Origin: an uncultured Shinella sp.
GTDB lineage: Bacteria; Pseudomonadota; Alphaproteobacteria; Rhizobiales; Rhizobiaceae
NCBI GenBank assembly: GCA_946481465.1
Contig: CAMLOC010000326.1
Coordinates: 1-5,085, forward strand
DNA length: 5,085 nucleotides
Direction: 5' to 3'
Both the position numbers and the translations under genes were made by a program. The notes beneath the pieces are model-generated. The model was not told the DNA's origin, searched no databases, and worked only from the letters and a program-made list of their open reading frames with translations. Of this stretch, positions 4,754 through 5,085 are shown piece after piece (position 1 is the first letter of the stretch; each line of letters opens with the position of its first letter).

Positions 4754-5085
4754 ATGGACGGCGCGATACGACAGGACGAGACCGGCGGGACGCAAGCGGC
4801 GGAGGGTGCATCGGGCTATCTCGACATCGACCTTGGCGCGCTCGCCCGCAATTATGAAAAACTCGCCGCCGAGGTCGCGCCCGCGCGCGCCGCGGCCGTC
4901 GTCAAGGCCGACGCCTACGGGCTCGGCGCCGACCGGGTGGCCGAAAAGCTTTATGCCCATGGCTGCCGCCATTTCTTCGTCGCCCAGTTCGTCGAGGCGC
5001 TTCGCCTGCGCCCGCGCCTGGCGGCCGATGCCGCGGTCTTCGTGCTGAACGGCCTGCAGCCAGGCAACGAAAGCGCCTGTGCCCA
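4754..5085 (+). CDS. alr: Alanine racemase, N-terminal part (runs off the window)
   Basis: The first 110 codons of a PLP-dependent alanine racemase, which interconverts L- and D-alanine in the cytoplasm. The fold-type III barrel begins at YLDIDLGALARNYEKL (22-37). The signature AVVKADAYGLGA (48-59) contains Lys51, the residue that binds PLP as a Schiff base, and conserved Tyr55. HFFVAQFVEALRLR and VFVLNGLQPG follow as expected for barrel strands 2 and 3. The catalytic Tyr of the second half lies outside the window. About 21 polar residues precede the conserved start, a slightly long N-terminus, but no later in-frame ATG offers a better choice. The ribosome site is a G-run at 4742-4747. Divergence from an Lrp-type gene suggests the catabolic DadX form over the cell-wall Alr form; I use alr as the neutral symbol. 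A D-amino-acid dehydrogenase gene might follow. Confidence 0.92.
   Translation, partial: MDGAIRQDETGGTQAAEGASGYLDIDLGALARNYEKLAAEVAPARAAAVVKADAYGLGADRVAEKLYAHGCRHFFVAQFVEALRLRPRLAADAAVFVLNGLQPGNESACA

Noticed and set aside
1..5085. Mobile elements, CRISPR arrays, tRNA/rRNA genes, toxin-antitoxin or defence genes
   Set aside because: I found no transposase or integrase motifs, regular spaced repeats, cloverleaf sequences or small toxin-like gene pairs. Apart from the intergenic features listed, the window is filled by ordinary metabolic and regulatory genes.

Overview
The window is GC-rich DNA with strong G/C bias at third codon positions. Its gene content and intergenic style (a TAGAGCAT...ATGCTCTA palindrome between convergent genes, Lrp/AsnC and IclR regulators, an APC permease) suggest an alphaproteobacterium, most likely of the Rhizobiales/Rhizobiaceae. 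That placement is inferred from sequence style alone.

Layout. Positions 1-121 (+) hold the last 39 codons of an unidentified gene. A long palindrome (119-169) follows and supplies the TAG stop codons of both this gene and its convergent neighbour. Positions 167-1645 (-) encode a PuuC-like NAD(P)-dependent aldehyde dehydrogenase. Just upstream of it on the same strand, 1692-3143 (-) encodes a 12-TM APC-family amino acid/amine permease. The two genes are separated by 46 bases containing a perfect 9-bp GC hairpin. Positions 3144-3398 form a divergent control region with an AT-rich core. It carries a perfect TATAAT for the permease, a plausible promoter for the regulator, a GGTTCA-N5-TGAACC dyad lying across both, and a second long dyad. 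Positions 3399-4148 (+) encode an IclR-family regulator. Positions 4165-4629 (-) encode an Lrp/AsnC-family regulator, convergent with the IclR gene. Positions 4754-5085 (+) hold the 5' part of an alanine racemase gene, divergent from the Lrp gene across a 124-base gap containing phased CAA(N)AATCA-like repeats.

Function. There appear to be two small catabolic units. The first (IclR regulator, permease, aldehyde dehydrogenase) looks like an inducible uptake-and-oxidation cassette for an amine or amino-acid-derived aldehyde, with the IclR protein the likely local regulator. The second (Lrp regulator with alanine racemase) resembles the DadR/DadX arrangement for alanine catabolism, in which a D-amino-acid dehydrogenase would be expected further downstream, outside the window. 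I see no phage, insertion sequence, CRISPR array, tRNA/rRNA or defence system. The window looks like ordinary chromosomal or chromid metabolic DNA, and its most interesting parts are the intergenic structures.
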